A stretch of 64,000 nt of DNA from Amycolatopsis sp. cg9 (GTDB lineage: Bacteria > Actinomycetota > Actinomycetes > Mycobacteriales > Pseudonocardiaceae), in assembly GCF_041346945.1 (NCBI RefSeq), contig NZ_CP166850.1, positions 6,990,501 to 7,054,500 of the forward strand, read 5' to 3'. Below, one piece after another: positions 47,344-56,073 of the stretch. Each line of letters starts with the position of its first letter. Positions within the stretch are counted from its first letter, which is position 1. A program made the translations under genes and the position numbers. The notes below the pieces were generated by a model. That model was not told the DNA's origin. It ran no database searches and was given only the letters and a program-made list of their open reading frames with translations.

Positions 47344-47840
47344 TGACGGAAACGACCGCGAAGGCCCGGATGGTCGTCGGTGTCGACGGTTCGGACGCGG
47401 GCACGGCGGCTTTGGTCTGGGCGGCCGGCCAGGCCGCGGCGAGCGGTGCGGAGCTGGACGTCGTGACGGTGTGGCTGCACGACGCCATGCTCGACGACGC
47501 CTCGGTGAACCGGACCCTCGAAGAGGCCCGGCGGGTGCACTTCCACGAGCTCGAAAACCTGGTCGCCGCGGTGACGAAGGACCACGCCGGCGTGACCGCG
47601 CGGTGCTCCGCCCCGGACGGCGATCCCGCCCGGATCCTGACCGAGCGGGCGAAGGACGCGACCCTGCTGGTGGTCGGCAGCCACGGCAAGGGAAAGCTGC
47701 ACGCGGCGCTCACCGGCTCGGTGAGCGGCGCCTGCCTGCGGCACGCGACCTGCCCCGTGGCCGTCATCCCGCCGCCCGCGCGCACACCGGAAAGCCCGCT
47801 GGGCCGCCGGCTGGCCGAGCTCGCGCCCGCCACGGCCTGA
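47343..47840 (+). CDS. Universal stress protein, single Usp domain
   Basis: This 165-residue Usp opens ARMVVGVDGSDAGTAALVWAAG and has the ATP loop GSHGKGKLHAALTGS. Its ATG shares one base with the protease stop (TGATG), and GAGAGGAG precedes it. An ABC ATPase gene begins 7 bp after its stop. It is the seventh Usp of the window. Confidence 0.9.
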   Translation: MTETTAKARMVVGVDGSDAGTAALVWAAGQAAASGAELDVVTVWLHDAMLDDASVNRTLEEARRVHFHELENLVAAVTKDHAGVTARCSAPDGDPARILTERAKDATLLVVGSHGKGKLHAALTGSVSGACLRHATCPVAVIPPPARTPESPLGRRLAELAPATA

Positions 47841-47847
47841 TCCCGCC

Positions 47848-48645
47848 ATGACCGCCGAACTGCCGGTCGCCGAGCCGGCCGGGGTACCGCTGCTGCGCGT
47901 CCGGGGTGTCACCAAGAGGTTCGGGCCCGTGCAGGCACTGGCCGGGGTCGACCTCGACATCCCGGCCGGGCAGGTGACCGCGCTCGTCGGCGACAACGGC
48001 GCGGGCAAGTCCGTGCTGATCAAGTGCATTGCCGGCATCCACGTCCCGGACGGCGGCGAGTTCAGCTGGCGGGGGCGGCCGGTACGCATCCGCACGCCGC
48101 GCGACGCGGCCGCGCTCGGGATCGAGACGGTCTACCAGGACCTCGCGCTCTGCGACAACCTCGACATCGTGCAGAACATGTTCCTGGGCCGCGAACGGAT
48201 GCGGCGCGGAGCGCTCGACGAAGACGCCATGGAGCAGGCCGCGAAGGAGACCCTGCACAGCCTGGGCGTGACGACGGTGACGTCGGTCCGCCAGCCGGTC
48301 GGGTCGCTGTCGGGCGGCCAGCGCCAGGCGGTGGCGATCGCCAAAGCCGTGCTGTGGCACTCGAAGCTGGTGATCATGGACGAGCCGACCGCGGCGCTCG
48401 GCGTGCAGCAGACCGAGGTCGTGCTGCGGCTGGTCGGGCGGCTGGCCGAGCGCGGTCTCGGCGTGATCGTCGTGTCGCACAACATGAACGACGTCTTCGA
48501 CGTGGCCGACCGCGTCGCCGTCCTGTACCTGGGCCGGCTGGCGGGCGTGTTCGCCACCGGCGAGCTGACCAAGGAAACGGTCGTCGACCTGATGACCGCG
48601 GGCCGCTCCGAGCGGTGGGCGGAAGCGCGCGGAGTCGCGTCGTGA
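47848..48645 (+). CDS. Sugar-type ABC transporter ATPase, orphan
   Basis: This 265-residue ATPase is of the ribose/fructose import type with one nucleotide-binding domain (FrcA-like). Walker A is GDNGAGKS, the signature LSGGQRQAV, Walker B LVIMDEPTAAL and the H-loop VVSHNMND. All active residues are present. No permease or sugar-binding protein lies nearby, so it must work with partners coded elsewhere or has another use. It follows the Usp gene by 7 bp. Confidence 0.85.
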   Translation: MTAELPVAEPAGVPLLRVRGVTKRFGPVQALAGVDLDIPAGQVTALVGDNGAGKSVLIKCIAGIHVPDGGEFSWRGRPVRIRTPRDAAALGIETVYQDLALCDNLDIVQNMFLGRERMRRGALDEDAMEQAAKETLHSLGVTTVTSVRQPVGSLSGGQRQAVAIAKAVLWHSKLVIMDEPTAALGVQQTEVVLRLVGRLAERGLGVIVVSHNMNDVFDVADRVAVLYLGRLAGVFATGELTKETVVDLMTAGRSERWAEARGVAS

Positions 48646-48694
48646 CCGGCCCTCTCCGTGCCGGCCGCGCGGGGCCGGCACGTGGTGCCCGGCG

Positions 48695-48709
48695 GTGACT
48701 TCCGGCCCT
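48695..48709. promoter_or_regulatory. DosR/OsdR-type box upstream of an acyltransferase gene
   Basis: GTGACTTCCGGCCCT lies about 70 bp upstream of the ATG at 48773 in a 127-bp gap. It is similar to the third box of the hydrogenase promoter. Confidence 0.5.
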
Positions 48710-48772
48710 TCCCCGATCCGGCGGGGGGTTGCGAGGGTGGAGAGCGAGCCGGGTGACGGGAGTGTGGCGACG

Positions 48773-50281
48773 ATGGTGGCGAACACGCGGAAACCGGCCG
48801 GGCCGCATCGGCGGATCCCCGCGCAGGACAGCCTGTGGCTGGCCCTGGACCGGCCGGAGAACCTGATGGTGGTCACCTCCGTGCTGTGGACGAAGACCCC
48901 GGTCGACCCGGCGCGGCTGCGGTCGCTGGTGTCGGACCGGCTGCTCGCGCGCTACTCGGTGTACCTGCAGCGGCCCGTCCGGCACGGGACCTCGGTCGCT
49001 TGGGAGACCGACGCCGGCTTCGACCTCGGCAACCACGTCGTGGAACAGGACTTGCCCGCGGGCCGGGCGGCGCTGGAGGAGTTCGTCGCGGCGCGGCGGA
49101 GCACCCCGCTCGACCCGGAACATCCACTGTGGACCATCGACCTGCTGCGGGGTTACCGCGGCGGCAGCGCGCTCGTCGTTCGCACGCACCACGCGATGGC
49201 CGACGGGATCCGCCTGACGCAGGTGCTGTTCAGCCTCCTGGACCCGGCCGGCGGGGAAACCGCGCCGCACGCGAAGGTCGGCGGGGCCGCACCGCACCGG
49301 GAAGCCGTCGCCCAGCCCGTGGTCCGCCTCGGTGCGACGCTGCTGCGCGCGCTCGGCGACACCGGCGCCAAGGCGCAGCGGCAGGCGGCCCGCGTGCACC
49401 CGGTGCTGGAGACCGCGGTGGCACTGCCGGTGCTGGGCGCGACCGCGGCCGTCGGCGCGACGGGAGCCGTCGCCGGGTTCCTGGCCGCGGCGCTGGACGG
49501 CGGCCCGCGCAGCGCGGTCGACGCGGTCGCCGGCGCGGCGACCACCGTCTGGCACAGCGCGACCGGGACCGCGGACCTGCTCGGCCCGTCCACGGCCGCC
49601 GGGCTGTGGGACGGGGAGCCGGGCGTCGAGAAGACCGCCGCCTGGGGCGAGCCGATCCCGCTGGCCGAGCTGGCGCGGATCGGGCACGAGACCGGGACGA
49701 CGGTCAACGACGTCTGCACCGCCCTCGTCGCCGGCGCGCTCGACCGGTACTTCACCGCGCACGGCACCGCGCGCCCGGGCCCGTCCGACCTCGGCTGGCT
49801 CATCCCGGTCAGCCTGTCCTCCTTCGACGACGAGCTGCCCTCGACGCTGGGCAACCACTTCTCGCTGGTGCTGGCCCAGCTGCCGCTCGGCCGCCGGACG
49901 TTCGCCGAGCGCCTCGCCGAGGTGCACCGCCGGGTCGCCCGGATCCGCGACTCGTTCGAGCCGGTGCTGACCTTCGGGGTGCAGTACGCGATCGCGCAGA
50001 GCCCGGCGCCGCTCGGGATGGCGATGAGCCGGTTCTTCGCGGGCAAGGCCGTCGGGGTCCTGACCAACGTCCCCGGCCCGCGCGCGCCGATGACGCTGGC
50101 GGGTGCCCCGGTCGAGGGCATCGTCGGCTGGGCGCCGTGCAGCGGGCGGCAGGCGATCACGATCTGCATCTTCAGCTACGCGGGCCAGGTGCGCTTCGGC
50201 TTCGGCACGGACCGGAAGCTGATCCCGGACCCGGAGACGCTGGTCGCCGGGCTGGCCGCGGAGTTCGCCGCGGCCCGGTAG
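48773..50281 (+). CDS. Wax ester synthase/diacylglycerol acyltransferase family protein
   Basis: This 502-residue WS/DGAT-type enzyme makes triacylglycerol or wax esters. The catalytic HHxxxDG motif is HHAMADG (His139, His140, Asp144), followed by the NDVCTALVAGAL region and the later TNVPGPRAPMTLAG and RFGFGTD blocks. A hydrophobic Ala/Gly-rich insertion occurs around residues 215-245. The ATG at 48773 is chosen over GTG 48764 and 48737 because the box at 48695 lies just upstream. It is convergent with a second acyltransferase. Confidence 0.87.
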   Translation: MVANTRKPAGPHRRIPAQDSLWLALDRPENLMVVTSVLWTKTPVDPARLRSLVSDRLLARYSVYLQRPVRHGTSVAWETDAGFDLGNHVVEQDLPAGRAALEEFVAARRSTPLDPEHPLWTIDLLRGYRGGSALVVRTHHAMADGIRLTQVLFSLLDPAGGETAPHAKVGGAAPHREAVAQPVVRLGATLLRALGDTGAKAQRQAARVHPVLETAVALPVLGATAAVGATGAVAGFLAAALDGGPRSAVDAVAGAATTVWHSATGTADLLGPSTAAGLWDGEPGVEKTAAWGEPIPLAELARIGHETGTTVNDVCTALVAGALDRYFTAHGTARPGPSDLGWLIPVSLSSFDDELPSTLGNHFSLVLAQLPLGRRTFAERLAEVHRRVARIRDSFEPVLTFGVQYAIAQSPAPLGMAMSRFFAGKAVGVLTNVPGPRAPMTLAGAPVEGIVGWAPCSGRQAITICIFSYAGQVRFGFGTDRKLIPDPETLVAGLAAEFAAAR

Positions 50282-50308
50282 CCGGACCGGCCGCCGGGCC
50301 GCCCCGGC

Positions 50309-51673
50309 TCACCCGGCCGCGGCGAGCAGCGCCAGGACTTCCCGCTCGATCGCCTTCGCCAGCACCTCGGTCTCCGGCACGCTGTCGGCGTCCGCGGTGA
50401 TCCCGAACGTGACCCGCCCGGCGTAGCTGAGCATCGCCACCCCGGTCCGCACCCGCAGCGCGATCGGCACGTACGGGTAGATCTCGACGATCCGCCGCCC
50501 GGCCGCGGACAGCTGCTCGGCCGGGCCGCGCACGTTGGTCGTCACGGTGACGATGTTGCGCTGCGGCAGGTGCGCGGCGGCGCGGATCGCCCAGGCGACC
50601 GGCGCGAACGGCTCCTGCGCGGCGGTCGCGGTGAGCAGCGCGCCCGCGTCCGCCTCCTTGCCCGCCTTCAGCGCGCTCAGGCGGCGGTGCACGCGGACGA
50701 GCCGCTGGATCGGGTCGGCGAGGTCGACCGGGAGCAGCGGCAGCAGCAGCGAGACCTCGTTGTCCAGCGCGGTCCCGGTGCGCACGGACACCGGGACGAG
50801 CGAGCGCACGCTGTCCGCGGCCGGGATTTCCCCGCGGTGCAGCAGGAGTTCGCGGAACCCGCCGGTGACCGCGGCCAGCAGGACGTCGTTCACGGTGACC
50901 TCGCAGGTCCTGGCGACGGCCTTGACGTCGGCCAGCGACACCGAGGCGGTCGCGTACCGCCGGTTCCGCCCGAGCGGCCCGGTCAGCGGCGTCCGGGACA
51001 CGGGCAGCAGCGCCGAAGTCATCGCGGCCAGCCCGCGCGCGGCGTCGCTCACCCGGCGCGCCAGCCGGTTCGGGTGCAGCAGCTCGCCGGCGAGCGCGCG
51101 CGCCTGGTCCCACGGGTTGCGCAGCAGCGTGCCGGCCGCGTCCAGCAGCAGCCGGGCCGAGCCGGGATCGGGCGCCGCCTCGCGCCGTGCCGGCGTGCCG
51201 GGCGGGGTGTCCCCGAAGAGGATCGTCTGCAGCCGGGTCGCCGCGAGGCCGTCCGCCAGCGCGTGGTGCAGCTTCGACAGGATCGCCCAGCGCCCGTCCG
51301 GCAGGCCTTCGATGACCCAGAACTCCCACAGCGGCCGGTCCCGCTCGAGGCGCTCACCCATGAGCAGCGCGACGAGGTCGCAGAGCGCCGCCTCGTCGTG
51401 CGGCGGCGGGAGGGCGATCCGGCCGAAGTGGGCGGCGGGGTCGAACGCCGGGTCGTCGACCCAGGCCGGCGGCCCGAGGTCGAACGGCACCGTGCGGACC
51501 TTCTGGTGGTAGCGCGGAATCCCGGCCACCCGCGCGAGCACGGCCGCCACGAACTGGTCCTGGCCGGGGGCGGGCCCCTCGGCGATGGCGATCGACGCGA
51601 TGGCGAGGGACGAGCTGGGATCTTCGTCCTCGATCTCGAGGAAGGCGGCGTCGAGCTGGCTGAGCCGGTCCAT
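50309..51673 (-). CDS. Wax ester synthase/diacylglycerol acyltransferase (Tgs1-like)
   Basis: This 454-residue WS/DGAT protein opens RLSQLDAAFLEIEDED, as in mycobacterial Tgs proteins. The catalytic motif is HHALADG (His136, His137, Asp141), followed by VNDVLLAAVTGG and TTNVRGPAEQL. Tgs1 (Rv3130c) is the main hypoxia-induced triacylglycerol synthase of the DosR regulon, and this is its likely counterpart. It is the last gene of the leftward group that begins at 55178, 9 bp after the lipoprotein gene. Confidence 0.9.
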   Translation of the reverse strand: MDRLSQLDAAFLEIEDEDPSSSLAIASIAIAEGPAPGQDQFVAAVLARVAGIPRYHQKVRTVPFDLGPPAWVDDPAFDPAAHFGRIALPPPHDEAALCDLVALLMGERLERDRPLWEFWVIEGLPDGRWAILSKLHHALADGLAATRLQTILFGDTPPGTPARREAAPDPGSARLLLDAAGTLLRNPWDQARALAGELLHPNRLARRVSDAARGLAAMTSALLPVSRTPLTGPLGRNRRYATASVSLADVKAVARTCEVTVNDVLLAAVTGGFRELLLHRGEIPAADSVRSLVPVSVRTGTALDNEVSLLLPLLPVDLADPIQRLVRVHRRLSALKAGKEADAGALLTATAAQEPFAPVAWAIRAAAHLPQRNIVTVTTNVRGPAEQLSAAGRRIVEIYPYVPIALRVRTGVAMLSYAGRVTFGITADADSVPETEVLAKAIEREVLALLAAAG

Positions 51674-51682
51674 GACGTCCTC

Positions 51683-52354
51683 TCAGTGCGCGATGTCGAC
51701 GACCACCCGGCGGATCGCGTCCCGGGGATCCAGCTGGCTGAAGACGCGGAAGGGCAGCTTCGCGGCGACGCCGACGGCGAACGTGCTCTGGCCTTCGAAG
51801 GAGCCGGCGAACCGCACGGCCCGCAGGGACGGCCACCCCGGGGTGGCCACCAGGGTGTCGCCGGTCGCGGCGAGCACCCGGCCGGGCTGGTGCCCCGAGC
51901 CGTCGGTGCCGAGCGCGGGCGCCCGCACGACGACCTCCAGGGCCGCGCCGCCGGGAACCGGCACCGGGTCGCCCTTCGGGTCGGCGGCGACGACCGGGAC
52001 GTAGCCGACCGCGTACCCGGCTTCCGCCGGGCCGTTGACGTCGAAGACCACGCGGTCGAAGCAGGCGTGGCGGCCGGCCCGGACCAGGTACAGCGCGTCC
52101 CGGCTCATCGTGTCGGAGCGCGCTTCCGTGCCCCAGCCCGAGGTCGCCGCGCAGGACGGCGTGGCGGGCGGCGGGGTCGCCGGGCGCGGGGACGCCGTGG
52201 TCGTGCCCGGCGCGGAAGCGGCCGTCGTCGCGGTGCCCGGCACCGTGGCGGCCGCCGTGGTGCTGCCCGGTGCCGGTGCCGCGCCTCGGTCGCTCCCGCA
52301 GCCGGCGAGGCCCAGCCCGCACACCAGGGTCACGACGACCACCTTCGCCCGCAT
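51683..52354 (-). CDS. Secreted lipoprotein with AMIN-like domain
   Basis: This 223-residue protein has a signal peptide ending in the lipobox LAGC (LGLAGCGS), so it is likely lipid-anchored outside the membrane. A long Thr/Ala/Pro linker follows, then a beta-rich domain with CFDRVVFDVNG and RAVRFAGSFEGQSTFAVGV, typical of the AMIN-like family. Three cysteines beside the lipobox could form one disulfide. It starts at ATG 52354, 2 bp after the SHOCT gene, and probably binds cell-wall components, though this is inference. Confidence 0.8.
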   Translation of the reverse strand: MRAKVVVVTLVCGLGLAGCGSDRGAAPAPGSTTAAATVPGTATTAASAPGTTTASPRPATPPPATPSCAATSGWGTEARSDTMSRDALYLVRAGRHACFDRVVFDVNGPAEAGYAVGYVPVVAADPKGDPVPVPGGAALEVVVRAPALGTDGSGHQPGRVLAATGDTLVATPGWPSLRAVRFAGSFEGQSTFAVGVAAKLPFRVFSQLDPRDAIRRVVVDIAH

Positions 52355-52356
52355 GG

Positions 52357-52596
52357 TCAGCTCGCTCGCGTCAGCGCGTCGCGCCGGCGTTCGTACTCCT
52401 CCTGGTCGATCTCGCCGCGCGCGAACCGCTCGTCGAGGATCCGGCGGGCGGCGTCGCCCGGCGCCGGCGGCTGCGGTGCCCGGCGGACGAGGACGACGAC
52501 GAGGGCGACCAGCGCGGCCAGCACGAGCGCCATCAGCACGAGCATGCCGACGCCGCCGAACCAGCCCATCGTTCCGGGGTTTTGCCAGTACGGCAT
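52357..52596 (-). CDS. SHOCT-domain small membrane protein
   Basis: This 79-residue protein has one transmembrane helix (GMLVLMALVLAALVALVVVLV) and a C-terminal SHOCT motif ILDERFARGEIDQEEYERR. SHOCT proteins are small oligomerisation modules of unknown function. GAAGGAG precedes the ATG. It sits in the leftward operon between a nitroreductase gene and a lipoprotein gene, with gaps of 15 and 2 bp. Confidence 0.85.
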   Translation of the reverse strand: MPYWQNPGTMGWFGGVGMLVLMALVLAALVALVVVLVRRAPQPPAPGDAARRILDERFARGEIDQEEYERRRDALTRAS

Positions 52597-52611
52597 GACG
52601 GGCTCCTTCGC

Positions 52612-53625
52612 CTAGTGTGCCTGGAAGTGCTTCGGGGGAGCCTCGAGCGGCTGCAGCACGTCGGCCAGGTCGCGCCGCGGCGTGGCCGGCAGCGGGTCGG
52701 CGTTGGCGGGCGCCCAGCCGATGCGCAGCACCATCTGCGGGAACGACCCGCCGGTGACCTTTTCGGTCACGGACTCGCGGACGTCGGCGATCTCCAGCGG
52801 CTCGGTGAGCGGGCACGAGGACAGGCCGAAGGCGGTGGCGGTCAGCAGGACCGCGCTCGTGGCCTCGCCCGCGCGCAGCCGCGACATCCGGTCGTCCGAG
52901 GCGGTGCTCAGCACCAGCAGCACGGTCTCGTCGTCCTCGGCGTCGGCGTCGGCCGGCTGGGCCAGCATCGGGTCGGCGAACGGCCGCCCCCGCAGCGCCC
53001 CGGGAGTGTCGTCCGGGGCCGGGGTGTTGCGCGACGGGACTCCGTCGGGAGCGACGTGGCGGCCGCTCCAGGCCGCGAGTTCGGTGCGGTAGGCGGGGTC
53101 GGCGGCGTGGCGGAACCAGGCCTCTTCGATCGCGGTCGCCAGGTGGTAGCGGGCGGAGTTCCCGGCCGCCTGCAGCACGGTGCCCTCGTGCGCGGCTGCC
53201 TTGGCCATCTCCTCGACGTGCCCGCGCGGCACGGTCCAGGAGCTGTGGCGGCGGCGGTCGGTGCGCCGGCGCGGGATCGCCGCGGCCATCGCGACCTCGT
53301 CCTGCGACGGCTCGTGCCGGCGCAGGGTGACGGCCGCGAGGTGGTCGGGTTCGTCCGGGTTCGGCAGCCGGTGCACTTCGGCGGTCCAGCCGAGGGCGGC
53401 GAAGCCGACGCGGAGGTGGTGCAGCGCGGCGCCGCAGCTCAGCAGCAGGTCCCGGCCGTCCGGGTCGGTCTCGCGCAGCAGCCGGTCCTGGTCGGCGTAC
53501 AGGTGCAGCGAGCTGTCCCCGATCCGCCAGTACCACGGCTGGGAGTTGTGCACCGACGGCGCGCGGACCGCCATGGCCACCGCGGTCCTGACGGTGAGCT
53601 CGTCCGGGAGTCCTCGGTCCATCAT
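52612..53625 (-). CDS. Acg-type nitroreductase-family protein
   Basis: This 337-residue Acg-family member has VRAPSVHNSQPWYW, ETDPDGRDLLLSCGAALHH and the tail LRIGWAPANADPLPATPRR. It is clearly most like the paralogue at 1028: both have IPRRRxDRRR, ELAAWSGRxxxPDGVP and LRAGEAxSALLLTAT. This suggests a duplication within the island. Two ATG codons lie in tandem (53625 and 53622); the second overlaps the upstream stop. A box at 53719 lies about 95 bp upstream, inside the preceding gene. Confidence 0.87.
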   Translation of the reverse strand: MMDRGLPDELTVRTAVAMAVRAPSVHNSQPWYWRIGDSSLHLYADQDRLLRETDPDGRDLLLSCGAALHHLRVGFAALGWTAEVHRLPNPDEPDHLAAVTLRRHEPSQDEVAMAAAIPRRRTDRRRHSSWTVPRGHVEEMAKAAAHEGTVLQAAGNSARYHLATAIEEAWFRHAADPAYRTELAAWSGRHVAPDGVPSRNTPAPDDTPGALRGRPFADPMLAQPADADAEDDETVLLVLSTASDDRMSRLRAGEATSAVLLTATAFGLSSCPLTEPLEIADVRESVTEKVTGGSFPQMVLRIGWAPANADPLPATPRRDLADVLQPLEAPPKHFQAH

Positions 53626-55178
53626 CGTCCTGCCTCGCGATCGGAGTCGGTTTCCGCTGCCGGTTCGACCCTCGCACCGCGGCCGTCCTCGCCGGCAGGG
53701 CCGGAATGCCTCTCGGCCGGGGACTTTCGGTGCTCAGGCACGAGGGACGCCACGGCCCGCGTGATCGACTCCCGCGGCTGCCCCGTGGTCGTGAGCGGGT
53801 GCGCCTCGGGCCACGGGTCGGCGTCGGCGGCCATCCGGTGCGCGATCTGCGGGGTGGCGTCGGAGAGGTCGGGTGTCCGGGTGGCGATCCGGTCCGCCGC
53901 AACGGTTTCCGGCACCTCGCACCGCACGGCCAGCACCGGGCTGCCGGTGCGCCCGGCGGCGTCGGCGGCGAGCCGCCGGTGCCGGGCGGCCGACCAGGAC
54001 GCGTCGAGCACGACGGTCTCCCCGAGCGCCAGCAGCGCGCCCGCCCGGCGGGTGAGCTCGGCGTAGGTCGCGTCGGTGTGCCGGCTGTCGTACAGGCCCT
54101 GCCGGTAGCCCTCGGCGGGCCGCGGGGCCGGCGTCAGCCCGGCGAGCTCCTTGCGCAGCCGGTCCGACCGCAGGAGGGTCGCGCCGAGCCGGTCGGCGAG
54201 GCCGCCGGCGATCGTGGACTTGCCGGTGCCGGGGGCGCCGCCGACGAGGACCAGCCGGACGCGGCCGAGCCGGAGGTGCCGCAGCGCGATTCCGGCGTGG
54301 TCGCGGGCGAGTTCCGCGGCCTCGGTCTCGCCCTGCGCCGAGCGCAGGCAGGCGACCTTGACCCGCACGAAGGCGCGGTAGGCGAGGTAGTGGTGCAGCA
54401 GCGCCGGGGGAGCGGGGTCGCCGGAGAACTCCCGGTAGGCGGCGACGAGCTGCGCGGCCGGCTCCGGGGCGCCGAGCCGTTCGAGGTCCATCGCGAGGAA
54501 GGCGACGTCGTCGAGGACGTCGACGTGCCGGAGGTGGTCGTCGAACTCCAGGCAGTCGAGCACGCGGGGGCCGTCTTCGAGGCAGAAGATGTCGTCGGCG
54601 AGCAGGTCGCCGTGGCCGTCGACGACGTGGCCGTCGGCGATCCGGCGGTCGAACAGGGCCTCGCGGCCGGCGAGGAACTCTTCGGCGAGTTCTTCGATCT
54701 CGAGCGCGGTGGTCGGGTCGAGCACGGCGCCGTGGAAGGGCCGGACCTGCGCGAAGCTGTCGCGCCACCGGGCGCGGACGGCGTCCCGGGTCTCGTCGGC
54801 GTCGATCGCGGGGCCGCGTTCGGCCCGCGCGTGGAAGGCGGCGAGCCGCCGGGCCAGCGCGCGGATCGTCACGGCCAGCGGGACGCCGCGACGGACCAAA
54901 GTGGACAGCCGGCGGCCTTCGGGCAGCCGGCGCATGACGACGAGGTGGTCGCACACCGAGCCGTCCGGCCCGGTGACGTCGGAGACGCCGAGGTAGACGT
55001 CCGGCGCCAGCCGCCGGTTCAGCTCCACCTCGCGGTGGCACACCCGCTCGCGGGTCTCGCGCGCGGAGAAGTCCAGGAAACCGAGGTCGACCGGCTTCTT
55101 GAGCTTGTAGGCGCGGTCTCCGAGGAGGAAGACGACGCCGATGTGGGTCTCGTGCACGGCGGCCCAGGGGGTGTCCAT
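53622..55178 (-). CDS. Rv2004c-like phosphotransferase plus P-loop kinase fusion
   Basis: This 518-residue two-domain protein has an N-terminal aminoglycoside-phosphotransferase-like domain (VVDGHGDLLADDIF with catalytic-loop H189, G, D191, then CLEFDDHLRHVDVLDDVAF) and a C-terminal AAA/P-loop kinase (GGAPGTGKST at 313-322, a DASW motif and a RxxRT segment). This is the layout of DosR-regulated Rv2004c, whose substrate is unknown. The final 30 residues are disordered and overlap a box for the next gene. ATG 55178 is divergent from an ABC ATPase across triple boxes. Confidence 0.87.
   Translation of the reverse strand: MDTPWAAVHETHIGVVFLLGDRAYKLKKPVDLGFLDFSARETRERVCHREVELNRRLAPDVYLGVSDVTGPDGSVCDHLVVMRRLPEGRRLSTLVRRGVPLAVTIRALARRLAAFHARAERGPAIDADETRDAVRARWRDSFAQVRPFHGAVLDPTTALEIEELAEEFLAGREALFDRRIADGHVVDGHGDLLADDIFCLEDGPRVLDCLEFDDHLRHVDVLDDVAFLAMDLERLGAPEPAAQLVAAYREFSGDPAPPALLHHYLAYRAFVRVKVACLRSAQGETEAAELARDHAGIALRHLRLGRVRLVLVGGAPGTGKSTIAGGLADRLGATLLRSDRLRKELAGLTPAPRPAEGYRQGLYDSRHTDATYAELTRRAGALLALGETVVLDASWSAARHRRLAADAAGRTGSPVLAVRCEVPETVAADRIATRTPDLSDATPQIAHRMAADADPWPEAHPLTTTGQPRESITRAVASLVPEHRKSPAERHSGPAGEDGRGARVEPAAETDSDREAGR
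53719..53735. promoter_or_regulatory. DosR/OsdR-type box inside the 3' end of the kinase gene
   Basis: GGGGACTTTCGGTGCTC lies 94 bp upstream of the nitroreductase start at 53625, within the poorly conserved C-terminal codons of the upstream gene. It could drive the nitroreductase-SHOCT-lipoprotein-acyltransferase set. Confidence 0.52.
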
Positions 55179-55212
55179 GTTCCGAGGCTCCGCGCGCGGC
55201 GGGCCGCGCCGA

Positions 55213-55269
55213 AGGGCGTTAGGTCCCCGGCCGGGCGCCGGAAGTCCCCGGTCGAGGACGAAAGTCACC
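55213..55269. promoter_or_regulatory. Triple DosR/OsdR-type boxes, divergent promoter
   Basis: AGGGCGTTAGGTCCCC (55213-55228), GGCGCCGGAAGTCCCC (55234-55249) and GAGGACGAAAGTCACC (55254-55269) have centres 21 and 20 bp apart. They separate the leftward Rv2004c-like gene (55178) from the rightward ABC gene (55348), the same design as the hydrogenase promoter. Confidence 0.62.
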
Positions 55270-55347
55270 GCGAGCCGGGACCGCGGGCACCTGTCCCGGC
55301 GCCCGGGAGCGCCCAGGCTGGACCGGCGAGCGCGAAAGGAGCGTGAC

Positions 55348-56073
55348 GTGGGCGAACCGGCGATCGTGGTCGAGGACCTCCGGGTCCGCCGCGGCGGGCA
55401 GGAGGTCCTGCGCGGCATCGGGTGCGCGGTCCGGCGGGGCACGGTGACCGGGCTGCTCGGCCCCAACGGCTGCGGCAAGAGCACGCTGATGCGCTCCGTC
55501 GTCGGTGTCCAGGTCGTCGAGTCGGGTGCGGTGACCGTGCTCGGGCGGCCCGCCGGCGACCCGGACCTGCGGCGCCGGATCGGCTACGCGACCCAGGAGC
55601 CGGCGATCTACGCGGACCTCACGGTGCTCGAGGCCCTGCGCTACTTCGCCGCGGTGCTCGGCGCGCGTCCGTCCGACGTGGACCGGGTGGTCGCGGAGAC
55701 CGGCCTCGGGTCCTCGGCCCGCACACTGGTCGGCCGGCTCTCCGGCGGCCAGCGCGGCCGGGCCAACTTGGCCGTCGCGCTGCTCGGCACCCCCGAACTG
55801 CTGGTGCTCGACGAGCCGACCGTCGGCTCCGACCCGGAACTGCGCGACGAGCTGTGGACGCTCTTCCACGGCCTGGCCGCCACCGGCGTCACCCTGCTGA
55901 TCTCCAGCCACGTCATGGACGAGGCCGCCCGCTGTGACGAACTCCTGCTGCTGCACCGGGGAAAGCTGCTGGCCGGGGCCACTCCGGACGCCTTGCGGGA
56001 GCGGACCGGCGCGCCCGATCTCGAGCAGGCGTTCCTGCGGCTGATCAGGGCGCGGGAAGGAGCGAAGGGATGA
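55348..56073 (+). CDS. ABC transporter ATPase (ABC-2 export type)
   Basis: This 241-residue ATPase has Walker A GPNGCGKST, signature LSGGQRGR, Walker B LLVLDEPTVGSD and H-loop SSHVMDE, all intact. It is of the drug/lipid export type. The GTG start at 55348 has GAAAGGAG upstream. The permease gene overlaps its stop by ATGA. Regulation by the triple boxes places this exporter in the island's regulon. Substrate unknown. Confidence 0.88.
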   Translation: MGEPAIVVEDLRVRRGGQEVLRGIGCAVRRGTVTGLLGPNGCGKSTLMRSVVGVQVVESGAVTVLGRPAGDPDLRRRIGYATQEPAIYADLTVLEALRYFAAVLGARPSDVDRVVAETGLGSSARTLVGRLSGGQRGRANLAVALLGTPELLVLDEPTVGSDPELRDELWTLFHGLAATGVTLLISSHVMDEAARCDELLLLHRGKLLAGATPDALRERTGAPDLEQAFLRLIRAREGAKG

